Source: Microbacterium wangchenii (GTDB taxonomy: Bacteria > Actinomycetota > Actinomycetes > Actinomycetales > Microbacteriaceae). From it: 64,000 nt of DNA. Below, in pieces: positions 25,962 to 33,164 of the stretch. The notes below the pieces were generated by a model. It was given only the letters and a program-made list of their open reading frames with translations, ran no database searches and was not told the DNA's origin. Made by a program: the position numbers and the translations under genes. How positions within the stretch are numbered: position 1 is the first letter of the stretch; each line of letters begins with the position of its first letter. The DNA lies in assembly GCF_004564355.1 (NCBI RefSeq), contig NZ_CP038266.1, forward strand, positions 124,001 to 188,000, in the 5' to 3' direction.

Positions 25962-25995
25962 CGAATCTCTGTCAAGACGGTCGCACAGAGATTCG
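25962..25995. promoter_or_regulatory. Inverted repeat between divergent genes, candidate operator
   Basis: cgaatctctgt and acagagattcg form perfect 11-bp arms around a 12-base spacer, placed 22 bases upstream of the radical SAM gene. It overlaps a TTGACA (25975-25970) on the minus strand. A shared operator or an mRNA hairpin would both fit. Confidence 0.5.
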
Positions 25996-26034
25996 AAGCG
26001 TCGGCCGTGCGCTGACGCGCGAGGCGGCCTGGGG

Positions 26035-26040
26035 GACAAT
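26035..26040 (+). promoter_or_regulatory. -10 box of the peptidase gene, leaderless start
   Basis: GACAAT, six bases (gggagc), then GTG 26047. This is the same geometry as at several other genes in the window. Confidence 0.5.
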
Positions 26041-26046
26041 GGGAGC

Positions 26047-27111
26047 GTGACGGCACCCGACCCGCACACCCTGACGCGCCGCGCGCTTCGCGAGGCCGCG
26101 CAGCGGAGTGCCCGCACCCGCGTGACGGCGCCTGCGCAGCACGCACGCCGCCGGCGACCCGGGATGCGCGTCGTCGTGGCGCTCTCCGGAGCCCTCCTGC
26201 TCGCAACGGGCGCCGCCGCGGCGACCGGCGCCGCCCTCACCGCCCCGGCCCTGGCCGAACCGGCGGCGGCGCCGTCGAGCGCGGCCCCGCAGGAGACGGT
26301 GGAGGCGCTCATCCAGCCCATCCCGGCCGAAGGGCTTCCCACGCCCGTGATGTCGCCCGCGCCGACCGGCGGCACGACCGGAGGTGGGACGCTGTGCGAG
26401 GACCCCGCACTCGCCGCCGCCGTGGCAGCCGGCGACGACGCCGCGGCGATCGCGGCCGCCGGGGGTCCCGAGCTGTTCCGCTCCGCGGTGGCGACCGGGA
26501 CGGCGCCGTGCATCCGGCTGGACGATCCGGCCCGCGTGTGGGTGGTCATCAACAAGCAGCGCCCCTACGTCCCCATCGACGTCGAGCCGAACCCGCTGCG
26601 CGCGCCCGAGGGCGTGCGCACCCTCGCCGACACCGCGCTGCGAGAGGATGCGGCATCCGCCCTGAGCGCGCTCGTCCAGGCGGCGGCCGGCGCCGGTGCG
26701 GGCGAGATCGCCGTGGAGAGCGCGTACCGCTCGTACGCGACGCAGCGCAGCACCTACGGGGGGCACGCCGCCGACCGCGGCGTGGAGGGCGCCGACCTCG
26801 TCAGCGCGCGGCCGGGCTTCAGCGAGCACCAGTCCGGCCTCACGGCGGATGTCGTCCCGTGCGACGGCTCGTGCGCGACGATCGACGACCTCGCCGGCTC
26901 CCCACAGGGGCGGTGGATCGCCGAGCACGCGTGGGAGTACGGCTGGATCGTGCGGTACGTCGAGGGCCGGACGGATGTGACCGGATACATGCCCGAGCCC
27001 TGGCACCTCCGGTACATCGGACCCGACCTCGCGCGCACGTACCACGAGGGCGGGTGGACCACCCTCGAGGAGTTCTTCGGCCTGCCTCCGGCCCCCGGCT
27101 ACGCGCAGTAG
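26047..27111 (+). CDS. D-alanyl-D-alanine carboxypeptidase, VanY family, exported
   Basis: This 354-residue exported zinc peptidase trims peptidoglycan stem peptides. An Arg-rich N-terminus precedes a hydrophobic signal (MRVVVALSGALLLATGAAAATGAALTAPALA). The catalytic domain has the zinc motif SEHQSGLTADV (H261, D268) and EPWHLRY (H320). A Pro/Ala-rich linker spans about residues 75-115. GTG 26047 is 6 bases after GACAAT, so a leaderless mRNA is likely. The gene stands alone, divergent from the radical SAM gene. A promiscuous role in cell-wall recycling is possible. Confidence 0.92.
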   Translation: MTAPDPHTLTRRALREAAQRSARTRVTAPAQHARRRRPGMRVVVALSGALLLATGAAAATGAALTAPALAEPAAAPSSAAPQETVEALIQPIPAEGLPTPVMSPAPTGGTTGGGTLCEDPALAAAVAAGDDAAAIAAAGGPELFRSAVATGTAPCIRLDDPARVWVVINKQRPYVPIDVEPNPLRAPEGVRTLADTALREDAASALSALVQAAAGAGAGEIAVESAYRSYATQRSTYGGHAADRGVEGADLVSARPGFSEHQSGLTADVVPCDGSCATIDDLAGSPQGRWIAEHAWEYGWIVRYVEGRTDVTGYMPEPWHLRYIGPDLARTYHEGGWTTLEEFFGLPPAPGYAQ

Positions 27112-27126
27112 GCCGGCATCTGGCGC

Positions 27127-27167
27127 CATCCCACAACGCGGCACCGGGTATCACCGTCGGTGGGATG
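27127..27167 (+). terminator. Weak inverted repeat after the peptidase gene
   Basis: catcccac / gtgggatg perfect 8-bp arms with a 25-base spacer, 16 bases after the stop. The long loop makes termination uncertain. A TAGAAT -10-like hexamer about 45 bases downstream could serve the acyl-CoA dehydrogenase gene. Confidence 0.35.
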
Positions 27168-27280
27168 CGGTTCCGACAGCGGACGTCCGGCGCGGCGGAG
27201 CGCTCCCTTAGAATCGCTCGGGCAGCACGGTCGATCGGCCGGAGCCCACAGCATCCACTCGGAGCAGAGAGGGAGTCGGC

Positions 27281-28444
27281 ATGGACCGCGACATCTACGA
27301 CGAAGACCACGAGGCGTTCCGCGACGTGGTGCGCGAATTCGTCAAGCGCTACGTCTCCAACCAGGCGCGCGAGCGCTGGGACGCCGAAGGGGAGATCGAC
27401 CGCGAGACGATGCTCGCGGCGGGCCAGTCCGGCCTCATCGGCCTGTCGGTGCCGGAGGAGTTCGGCGGCGCGGGGATGCTGCAGGACTACCGCTTCCGCA
27501 CGATCGTGATGGAGGAGGTCATCCGCGCCGGTGCCGGTTCGCTCGCCGGCGCCTTCGGCATCCAGGACGACCTCGCGGTGCCCTACCTCGCCCACTTCGG
27601 TACGCCGCAGCAGAAGCAGAAGTGGCTGCCCGGCATGGCGACCGGTGAGGTGATCGGCGCCCTCGCGATGACCGAGCCCGGCGCCGGCAGCGACCTGCGC
27701 GGCGTGACCACGACGGCGAAGAAGGTCGACGGCGGATACCTCGTCAATGGCGCCAAGACGTTCATCTCCAGCGGCAAGACCGCCGACCTCGTCGTCACCT
27801 TCGTCAAGACGGGCGAGGGCAACCGCCCGGATGCGTTCAGCCTGGTGCTCATCGAGAACGGCATGGCGGGCTTCGAGCACGGCAAGAAGCTGCACAAGAT
27901 GGGCTTCCAGGGCCACGACACCGCGGAGCTGTCCTTCAGCGACGTCTTCGTGCCCGAGGAGAACCTCATCGGCGGTGAGGAGGGGCACGGCTTCATCCAG
28001 CTCATGCGCAACCTGCCGCTCGAGCGCCTCTCGATCGGTGTCGCCGCCGCCGCGGCCGCGGACGCCGGCCTCGCGTGGACGCTGGAGTACGTCAAGAGCC
28101 GCGAGGCGTTCGGCACGCCCGTCATCGACTTCCAGAACACGCGGTTCCGGCTCGCGGATGTCGCGACCACCGTCGACGTGCTCTGGGCGTACGTCGATCG
28201 CGCGATCGCCCTGTACGGCGAGGGCAAGCTCACGCCCGAGGAGGCCGCGAAGGTCAAGTTCTGGACGACCGAGCGCGAGGGCGAGGTCCTCGACACGTGC
28301 GTGCAGCTGCACGGCGGCTACGGGTACATCACGGAGTACCCCATCGCCCGGGCCTACCTCGACGCGCGCGTGCACCGCATCTACGGCGGCACGAACGAGA
28401 TCATGCGCGAGATCGTCGGCCGCCAGCTCGCCGGGCGGCGCTGA
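27281..28444 (+). CDS. Acyl-CoA dehydrogenase
   Basis: A 387-residue flavoprotein of the acyl-CoA dehydrogenase family, which oxidises acyl-CoA to the 2-enoyl form and passes electrons to ETF. The AMTEPGAGSDLRGV FAD block, the central beta domain, and the C-terminal QLHGGYGYITEYPIARAYLDARVHRIYGGTNEIMREIVGR block are all typical. The catalytic Glu is not unambiguous but falls in the GGTNE region. ATG 27281 follows GAGAGGGAG. It is a lone gene; the substrate cannot be read from context. Confidence 0.95.
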   Translation: MDRDIYDEDHEAFRDVVREFVKRYVSNQARERWDAEGEIDRETMLAAGQSGLIGLSVPEEFGGAGMLQDYRFRTIVMEEVIRAGAGSLAGAFGIQDDLAVPYLAHFGTPQQKQKWLPGMATGEVIGALAMTEPGAGSDLRGVTTTAKKVDGGYLVNGAKTFISSGKTADLVVTFVKTGEGNRPDAFSLVLIENGMAGFEHGKKLHKMGFQGHDTAELSFSDVFVPEENLIGGEEGHGFIQLMRNLPLERLSIGVAAAAAADAGLAWTLEYVKSREAFGTPVIDFQNTRFRLADVATTVDVLWAYVDRAIALYGEGKLTPEEAAKVKFWTTEREGEVLDTCVQLHGGYGYITEYPIARAYLDARVHRIYGGTNEIMREIVGRQLAGRR

Positions 28445-28458
28445 GCCCAGCCGTCAGC

Positions 28459-28534
28459 GCGCAGAATTCAGGAGACACGCCGGGCCGGGGTGCTGTGGCG
28501 GCCGCCGGGGGCGCGGATCTCCTGAATTCTGCGC
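28459..28534. terminator. EcoRI-centred 76-bp palindrome between convergent genes
   Basis: A perfect 17-bp inverted repeat (gcgcagaattcaggaga and its complement) around a 42-base GC-rich interior that itself holds gcggccgc. It lies 14 bases after the acyl-CoA dehydrogenase stop and 38 bases after the LCP stop. The sequence is unrelated to the 69-bp family but the position is the same, so it may be a second repeat type or a bidirectional terminator. Confidence 0.75.
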
Positions 28535-28572
28535 ACACGGGTGCGCGCCGGGCGACCCCGGCGGGGGCCGGG

Positions 28573-29823
28573 TTACTGGGAGAGGTTTCCGGCGGAGCAG
28601 GTCTCCTGCGCGGCGGTGGAACCCGTCACGCTCGGGGGGAGGGCCACGGCGTCGGAGGGCGCAGTCGGAGTGGCCGTCGGCGTGGGTGCGGCCGTCTCCG
28701 TCGGCGGCGCGGACGGGTCGGTGGGCTCGGGGGTGACCTCGACGACGCCGTTGTTGGCGCCGACCTCGCCCGTCAGTTCGATCGGACGGTTCTCGGCCAG
28801 CGCCTGCCACAGCGGTGCGGCGGCGCTGTAGTTCGGGACCAGGCGGTCCTCGTCCGACGGCGCGGTGAGCGTCGGATACTGCACGAACACGATCTCCTCG
28901 AAGGGCACGTCCTTCACGGCCAGCGCGATCTGCACGAGGGTGAGCGGGTTGGTCAGGGTGGTGGACGGATCGACGTTGCGCAGCCCCGTCGCCGCCAGCC
29001 GGTAGAGCGTCGCGGGGTCGGAGAGCACCTCGTCGCTCACGAGCTTGCGGGCCAGGCGCGACATGTACTGCTGCTGGTTGCTGACCCGCGCGAGGTCGCT
29101 GCCGCCCACGCCGTAGCGGGTGCGCAGGAACTGCAGCGCCTCGATCCCCGCGACGGTGCGCGGCCCCGCGGGCCAGTCGATGCCGGTCTCGCGGTCGCGC
29201 ATGCCCCGCGCGAGGCACACCTCCACGCCCCCGACGGCATCGGTGATCTCGATGACGCCACCGAAGGTCACCGTCGCGGCGAAGGGGATCTCCTGGTCGC
29301 TGAGGTCGGCGACGGTGTTCGCGATGCAGTTGAGTCCGCCGATGGAGTACAGCTCGTTGATCTGGACCGTCCCGCCGCTCCAGCGCGACCCGTCGGTGCG
29401 GGTGCAGCCGGGTGCCTGCAGGATGAGGTCGCGGGGGAACGACACCACCGTCACGCGCCGGGGAGTGTCGGAGATGTGCAGCAGGATGTTGACGTCGTTG
29501 AGCCGGCTCGCGGCATCCTTCCCGGTGCACCGGCTGCCGAAGAAGTGGGCGTATTCCGGTTCGCACTCGTCGATGCCGGTGACCAGGAGGTTCACCCCGC
29601 CCTCGATCGCCCCGATGTCCGGCGGCGGTGACGGCTGGTCCTCCAGCTCGACGGCGTCTTCGGTGAAGCTCGCGGCCAGGTCGTACGTCGCGTACGCGAC
29701 GGTGCCGGCGGCGGCCACGAGTACGACCGCCACGGCGACGGCGACCAGGGTCAGCAGCTGCCCGGCGATGCTGGGCGAGCCCAGGCGGGCGTGCCGGGCC
29801 ACGGTTCTGCGTCGCCGTGCCAT
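28573..29823 (-). CDS. LCP (LytR-CpsA-Psr) family cell-wall glycopolymer ligase
   Basis: This 416-residue protein has a basic N-terminus (MARRRRTVARHARLG), one transmembrane helix (residues about 20-45) and an extracellular LCP domain (from NLLVTGIDECEPEY, with RLNDVNILLHISDTPRRVTVVSFPRDL and ARVSNQQQYMSRL). The family transfers glycopolymers from lipid carriers to peptidoglycan. Two Cys in the insert GIDECEPEY and SRCTGKD may form a disulfide. The C-terminal tail is Pro/Thr-rich and disordered. GGAGGGGAGA precedes ATG 29823. It is convergent with the acyl-CoA dehydrogenase gene. Confidence 0.93.
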   Translation of the reverse strand: MARRRRTVARHARLGSPSIAGQLLTLVAVAVAVVLVAAAGTVAYATYDLAASFTEDAVELEDQPSPPPDIGAIEGGVNLLVTGIDECEPEYAHFFGSRCTGKDAASRLNDVNILLHISDTPRRVTVVSFPRDLILQAPGCTRTDGSRWSGGTVQINELYSIGGLNCIANTVADLSDQEIPFAATVTFGGVIEITDAVGGVEVCLARGMRDRETGIDWPAGPRTVAGIEALQFLRTRYGVGGSDLARVSNQQQYMSRLARKLVSDEVLSDPATLYRLAATGLRNVDPSTTLTNPLTLVQIALAVKDVPFEEIVFVQYPTLTAPSDEDRLVPNYSAAAPLWQALAENRPIELTGEVGANNGVVEVTPEPTDPSAPPTETAAPTPTATPTAPSDAVALPPSVTGSTAAQETCSAGNLSQ

Positions 29824-29902
29824 GGCGTCTCCCCTCCGCGCCCGGTCGAGGCGTTGGGCCGATTCTAGGGAATGTCTAGCCGGATGCTGCGGCGCGGGGC
29901 CG

Positions 29903-30715
29903 TCAGGCGCCCCACGCGCGCACCACCCAGAACAGCGCGACGGTGACCACCCAGAACCCCGCGACGAACGCGGCGTCGCGGGTGCGGAAGGGCACGAGGT
30001 GGCGTTCGGTGCGCTCGGGGTACGCGCCGAACGCGCGCGCATCCATCGCGAGGGCCACGCGCTCGGCGTGACGGATGGCGCCCGCCAGCAGCGGCACCAT
30101 GTAGCCGACCCATCGGGCGATGGCGGCGAAGGGTCCTCGGCCGCCGTGGGCCCCGCGGACGCGATGAGCCTGGCGGATGACGTCCAGCTCGTACCCGAAC
30201 CGCGGCACGAAGCGGAACGCGGCGAGGGCGGTGTAGCCGATGCGGTACGGCACACGCAGCTGCTGGACGAGGGCGCGGACGAGGTCCGGCCCCGTCGTGG
30301 TCATCCCGCCGATGAGGGCGAGGACGAGGATGGCGGCCAGTCGCAGCGCGGTGGAGAACCCGCTCTCCACAGCGCCGGCGTACCACGTCCATCCGCCCAG
30401 CTGCACGAGGACGGCGGTGTCGTCGACGCGGCTCGCATCCGCCCACAGCGAGAACGCCACGCCGACCGCCGCCACCCCCACCGGCACGACAACGCCCAGC
30501 GCCATGCCCAGGCGCCGCGTCCACGGGGCGCCCACCACCAGCACCGCGTACCCCAGCACAAGGAAGGTCAGCGGGGTGATCACATCACGGGCGAAGAGCA
30601 CGAGCACGATCGCCGGCAGCGGCGCCGCGAGCTTGGCGAGGGGATTGAGGCGCGGCAGGAACCGCAGCCGCCCCGTCGCGAGGGGGGCGGCGTACGGGTC
30701 GACGCGCGCGCTCAT
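29903..30715 (-). CDS. ECF transporter T component (YkoC/EcfT type)
   Basis: This 270-residue transmembrane subunit of an energy-coupling factor transporter spans the membrane about six times. The cytoplasmic coupling helices carry the RVRG and DARAFG motifs that bind the ATPases. ATG 30715 overlaps the TGA of the ATPase gene by four bases (ATGA), so the genes are translated as a unit. Together with the S subunit and the fused ATPase it forms a complete importer. The likely vitamin is thiamine or its pyrimidine part, judged from the YkoE-type S gene. Confidence 0.92.
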   Translation of the reverse strand: MSARVDPYAAPLATGRLRFLPRLNPLAKLAAPLPAIVLVLFARDVITPLTFLVLGYAVLVVGAPWTRRLGMALGVVVPVGVAAVGVAFSLWADASRVDDTAVLVQLGGWTWYAGAVESGFSTALRLAAILVLALIGGMTTTGPDLVRALVQQLRVPYRIGYTALAAFRFVPRFGYELDVIRQAHRVRGAHGGRGPFAAIARWVGYMVPLLAGAIRHAERVALAMDARAFGAYPERTERHLVPFRTRDAAFVAGFWVVTVALFWVVRAWGA

Positions 30716-32448
30716 CCGCTGCCGCCCGGGAGGTCGGCGAGGCGTGCCACGGCGGACAGCTCCGGATGCTGCGCGAGTGCGTGCAGCGCGGCCCGCAGCG
30801 GCGGCGGCCGGAGACCCGCGCGCGTGAGGAGGGCGTCATCGGCGAAGACCTCGGCGGTGGGGGCGGCGGCCAGTACACGTCCGCCGGCGAGCACGACGGC
30901 ATGATCGGCGTGCTCGGCCACGAGCTGCATGTCGTGAGTGACGACGATGATCGTCGTGCCCTCGCGGCGCAGGCCGTCCAGCAGCGTCAGGAGCTCGTCG
31001 GCCCGCGCGCGATCCTGACCGAAGGTGGGCTCGTCGAGCACCAGGATCCGCGCACCGCCCACGAGCGCGGTGCCCACCGACAGTCGCCGCTTCTGCCCGC
31101 CGGAGAGGAGGAACGGATGCGTCCCGGCGTATCGGGTGAGGCCGAATCGCTCGAGGATCTCGTCCGTGCGGGCGCGGACGACGTCGTCGGCCAGCCGCTG
31201 CATCCGCAGGCCGTGGGCGATCTCGTCGAAGACGGTGTGCGCGATGAACTGGTGCTCGGGGTTCTGGAAGACGAAGCCGACGCGCCGCGACAGGGTGTGG
31301 GCGTCGGCGGAGTGCACGTCGAGTCCATCGAGCCGCACCGTGCCGCGTGGCGGGCGCAGCACCCCGGCGACGGCCTGCACGAGCGTCGTCTTGCCGGCGC
31401 CGTTGGCCCCCACGACGGCGACGAACGCGCCCGCCGCGACGTCGAGGTCGACGCCGTCCAGGACGGTGGTGCGGGCCGCCCCGCGCCCGCGGGTCAGGGT
31501 GAGCCCCCGCACGCGCACGATCGGCTCGCCTCCGGATGCGGCCGGCCGCCCGCGTCCGGCCGCCTCGGACGCCGCCGCCGGCGGCGGCGTCCGCTCGAGC
31601 GCGGCGCGCAGTTCGCCGGGGGTGAGGGGGAGCGGATCGATGGCGTACCCCGCGCGGCGCAGCCGCAGCGCCGCGAGGAGCGATGTCGGCAGCCACACCC
31701 CGATCGCCTGCAGCTCCTCCGCACGGCCGCGCAGGACGTCGTCGACGGATCCGTCGGCGACCAGTCGCCCGGCCCCATCGAGGACGACGACCCGGTCGAC
31801 CAGGCCCACGGCGGCATCGAGGTTGTGCTCGACGAGGAGGATCGCCCGGTCGCCGGCGGCGACGACGTCGGCCAGCGCGGCGTACACCTCTTCGATCCCG
31901 CGCGGGTCGAGGTTCGCAGTGGGCTCGTCGAGCACGAGCAGGGGCGAGCCCATGGCGAGCGCCGCCGCGATCGCGAGGCGCTGCCGCCCTCCGCCGGAGA
32001 GCAGATCCGGGTTGTCGCCGCGTCGGTCCCACAGGCCCACGCGGCGCAGAGCCGCCTCGGCCCGCGTGAGCACGACGTCCACCGGCAGCCGCAGGTTCTC
32101 TGGGCCGAAGGCGACCTCGTCGAGCACGGTGCCGGTGACGATCTGGGCGTCGGGATCCTGGAACACCATTCCCACGCGCGTGCTCAACGTGGCCACCGGT
32201 GTGGTCGCCGCATCCATGCCGGCCACCTCGATCGAGCCCGTCACCGTCGCGGGGACGGCGTGGGGGATGAGGCCGTTCAGGGCGAGCGCGAGGGTGGACT
32301 TGCCCGAGCCGCTGGGCCCGAGCACCAGCACGACCTCGCCCGGTGACACGTCGAACCCGACGTCGGCGGGGGTCGCCACGTCGGCTCCGTCGTGGGTGAT
32401 CGCCACGCCGCGCAGGCGCAGGAGCGGCGCGGCGGAGATCCCGGTCAC
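30712..32448 (-). CDS. ECF transporter fused A-A' ATPase (YkoD type)
   Basis: A 578-residue protein with two ABC ATPase domains in one chain. The first has Walker A GPSGSGKST (about residues 43-51) and LSGGGRQRLAIAAAL; the second has GANGAGKTT (about residue 350) and LSGGQKRRLSVGTAL. Both have DEPT Walker B motifs. GTG 32448 overlaps the TGA of the S gene (GTGA), so translation is coupled. It powers uptake through the T subunit. Fusion of the two ATPases is normal for the YkoD group. Confidence 0.95.
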   Translation of the reverse strand: MTGISAAPLLRLRGVAITHDGADVATPADVGFDVSPGEVVLVLGPSGSGKSTLALALNGLIPHAVPATVTGSIEVAGMDAATTPVATLSTRVGMVFQDPDAQIVTGTVLDEVAFGPENLRLPVDVVLTRAEAALRRVGLWDRRGDNPDLLSGGGRQRLAIAAALAMGSPLLVLDEPTANLDPRGIEEVYAALADVVAAGDRAILLVEHNLDAAVGLVDRVVVLDGAGRLVADGSVDDVLRGRAEELQAIGVWLPTSLLAALRLRRAGYAIDPLPLTPGELRAALERTPPPAAASEAAGRGRPAASGGEPIVRVRGLTLTRGRGAARTTVLDGVDLDVAAGAFVAVVGANGAGKTTLVQAVAGVLRPPRGTVRLDGLDVHSADAHTLSRRVGFVFQNPEHQFIAHTVFDEIAHGLRMQRLADDVVRARTDEILERFGLTRYAGTHPFLLSGGQKRRLSVGTALVGGARILVLDEPTFGQDRARADELLTLLDGLRREGTTIIVVTHDMQLVAEHADHAVVLAGGRVLAAAPTAEVFADDALLTRAGLRPPPLRAALHALAQHPELSAVARLADLPGGSG

Positions 32449-32999
32449 CGCCGGGTCGCGGTGCGGGCGACGCCGGCGCGGCGCAGGCCCGTGCCCACGG
32501 CCAGTCCCACCGCGGTCCAGGCGACGGGTCCGAGCAGGAACAGCGCCACGAAGGCCACCTGCACCCACAGCTCGAAGCCGGCGACGCCGAACGCGAACCA
32601 CATGGGCACGGCCAGCACGAGGCCCGTCACCGCTGCCGAGAGGAAGAAGCGCCACGGCTCCCAGTGGCGATAGCGGGTGAGAGCGGCGACCCCCTCCTGC
32701 ACGCCGCCGAAGACGACCGCGGCCAGGATGTAGCCGGCGAGCATCGTCGGGGCGATCGCCGATCCCACGATCGCCGCGATCGCATGGGTGATGAGGGCGA
32801 CCCACGGCTGGCGCAGCATCTCCTGCGCGATGACGCCGGGCAGGGCGTGGAATCCGAGCACGAGTCCGTACAGCGCGACGGCGCCCACGGCGGTGATGGC
32901 GTGCAGCACGGCCCAGCCGGCCGACAGCAGCCCCGTTGCGACACCGATCGCCGCGCAGATCAGCAGGACGCGCGTGGGGAGTCGGGATGCCGCGGCCAC
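32445..32999 (-). CDS. ECF transporter S component, YkoE family
   Basis: The 184-residue hydrophobic protein has about six membrane segments and resembles the YkoE substrate-binding subunits associated with thiamine or hydroxymethylpyrimidine uptake (for example MLAGYILAAVVFGGVQEGVAALTRYRHW and the first helix RVLLICAAIGVATGLLSAGW). GTG 32999 is placed by TACGCT at 33011-33006 plus six bases, a leaderless pattern. I looked for a TPP riboswitch upstream and found none. Vitamin specificity is inferred from family only. Confidence 0.85.
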   Translation of the reverse strand: MAAASRLPTRVLLICAAIGVATGLLSAGWAVLHAITAVGAVALYGLVLGFHALPGVIAQEMLRQPWVALITHAIAAIVGSAIAPTMLAGYILAAVVFGGVQEGVAALTRYRHWEPWRFFLSAAVTGLVLAVPMWFAFGVAGFELWVQVAFVALFLLGPVAWTAVGLAVGTGLRRAGVARTATRR

Positions 33000-33005
33000 G
33001 CGTTC

Positions 33006-33011
33006 AGCGTA
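33006..33011 (-). promoter_or_regulatory. -10 box of the ykoE-like operon, leaderless start
   Basis: The minus strand reads TACGCT, six bases, then GTG 32999. The 150-base spacer to the subtilase gene also holds its promoter. A leader-borne TPP riboswitch is not possible if the mRNA starts at the GTG. Confidence 0.5.
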
Positions 33012-33164
33012 CCCCTGGCCGCTGAGAGCCTGCCCGCCGCGGGCCGGGAGAATCCAGAGGCGATGTGACCATTGGCTGGTAGTGACCTGTGAGCTATGTT
33101 TGTGCAACGCGCGGCAGAGCTGTCACGCATTTCGCTCGATACATCCCCCCGTCTGGAGCGCATT

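Noticed and set aside
27112..27280. tRNA gene in the spacer before the acyl-CoA dehydrogenase
   Set aside because: No acceptor stem, TTCRANNC loop or cloverleaf pattern could be read.
33000..33110. TPP riboswitch before the ECF operon
   Set aside because: No CTGAGA-type core or matching stem was visible, and the start appears leaderless.
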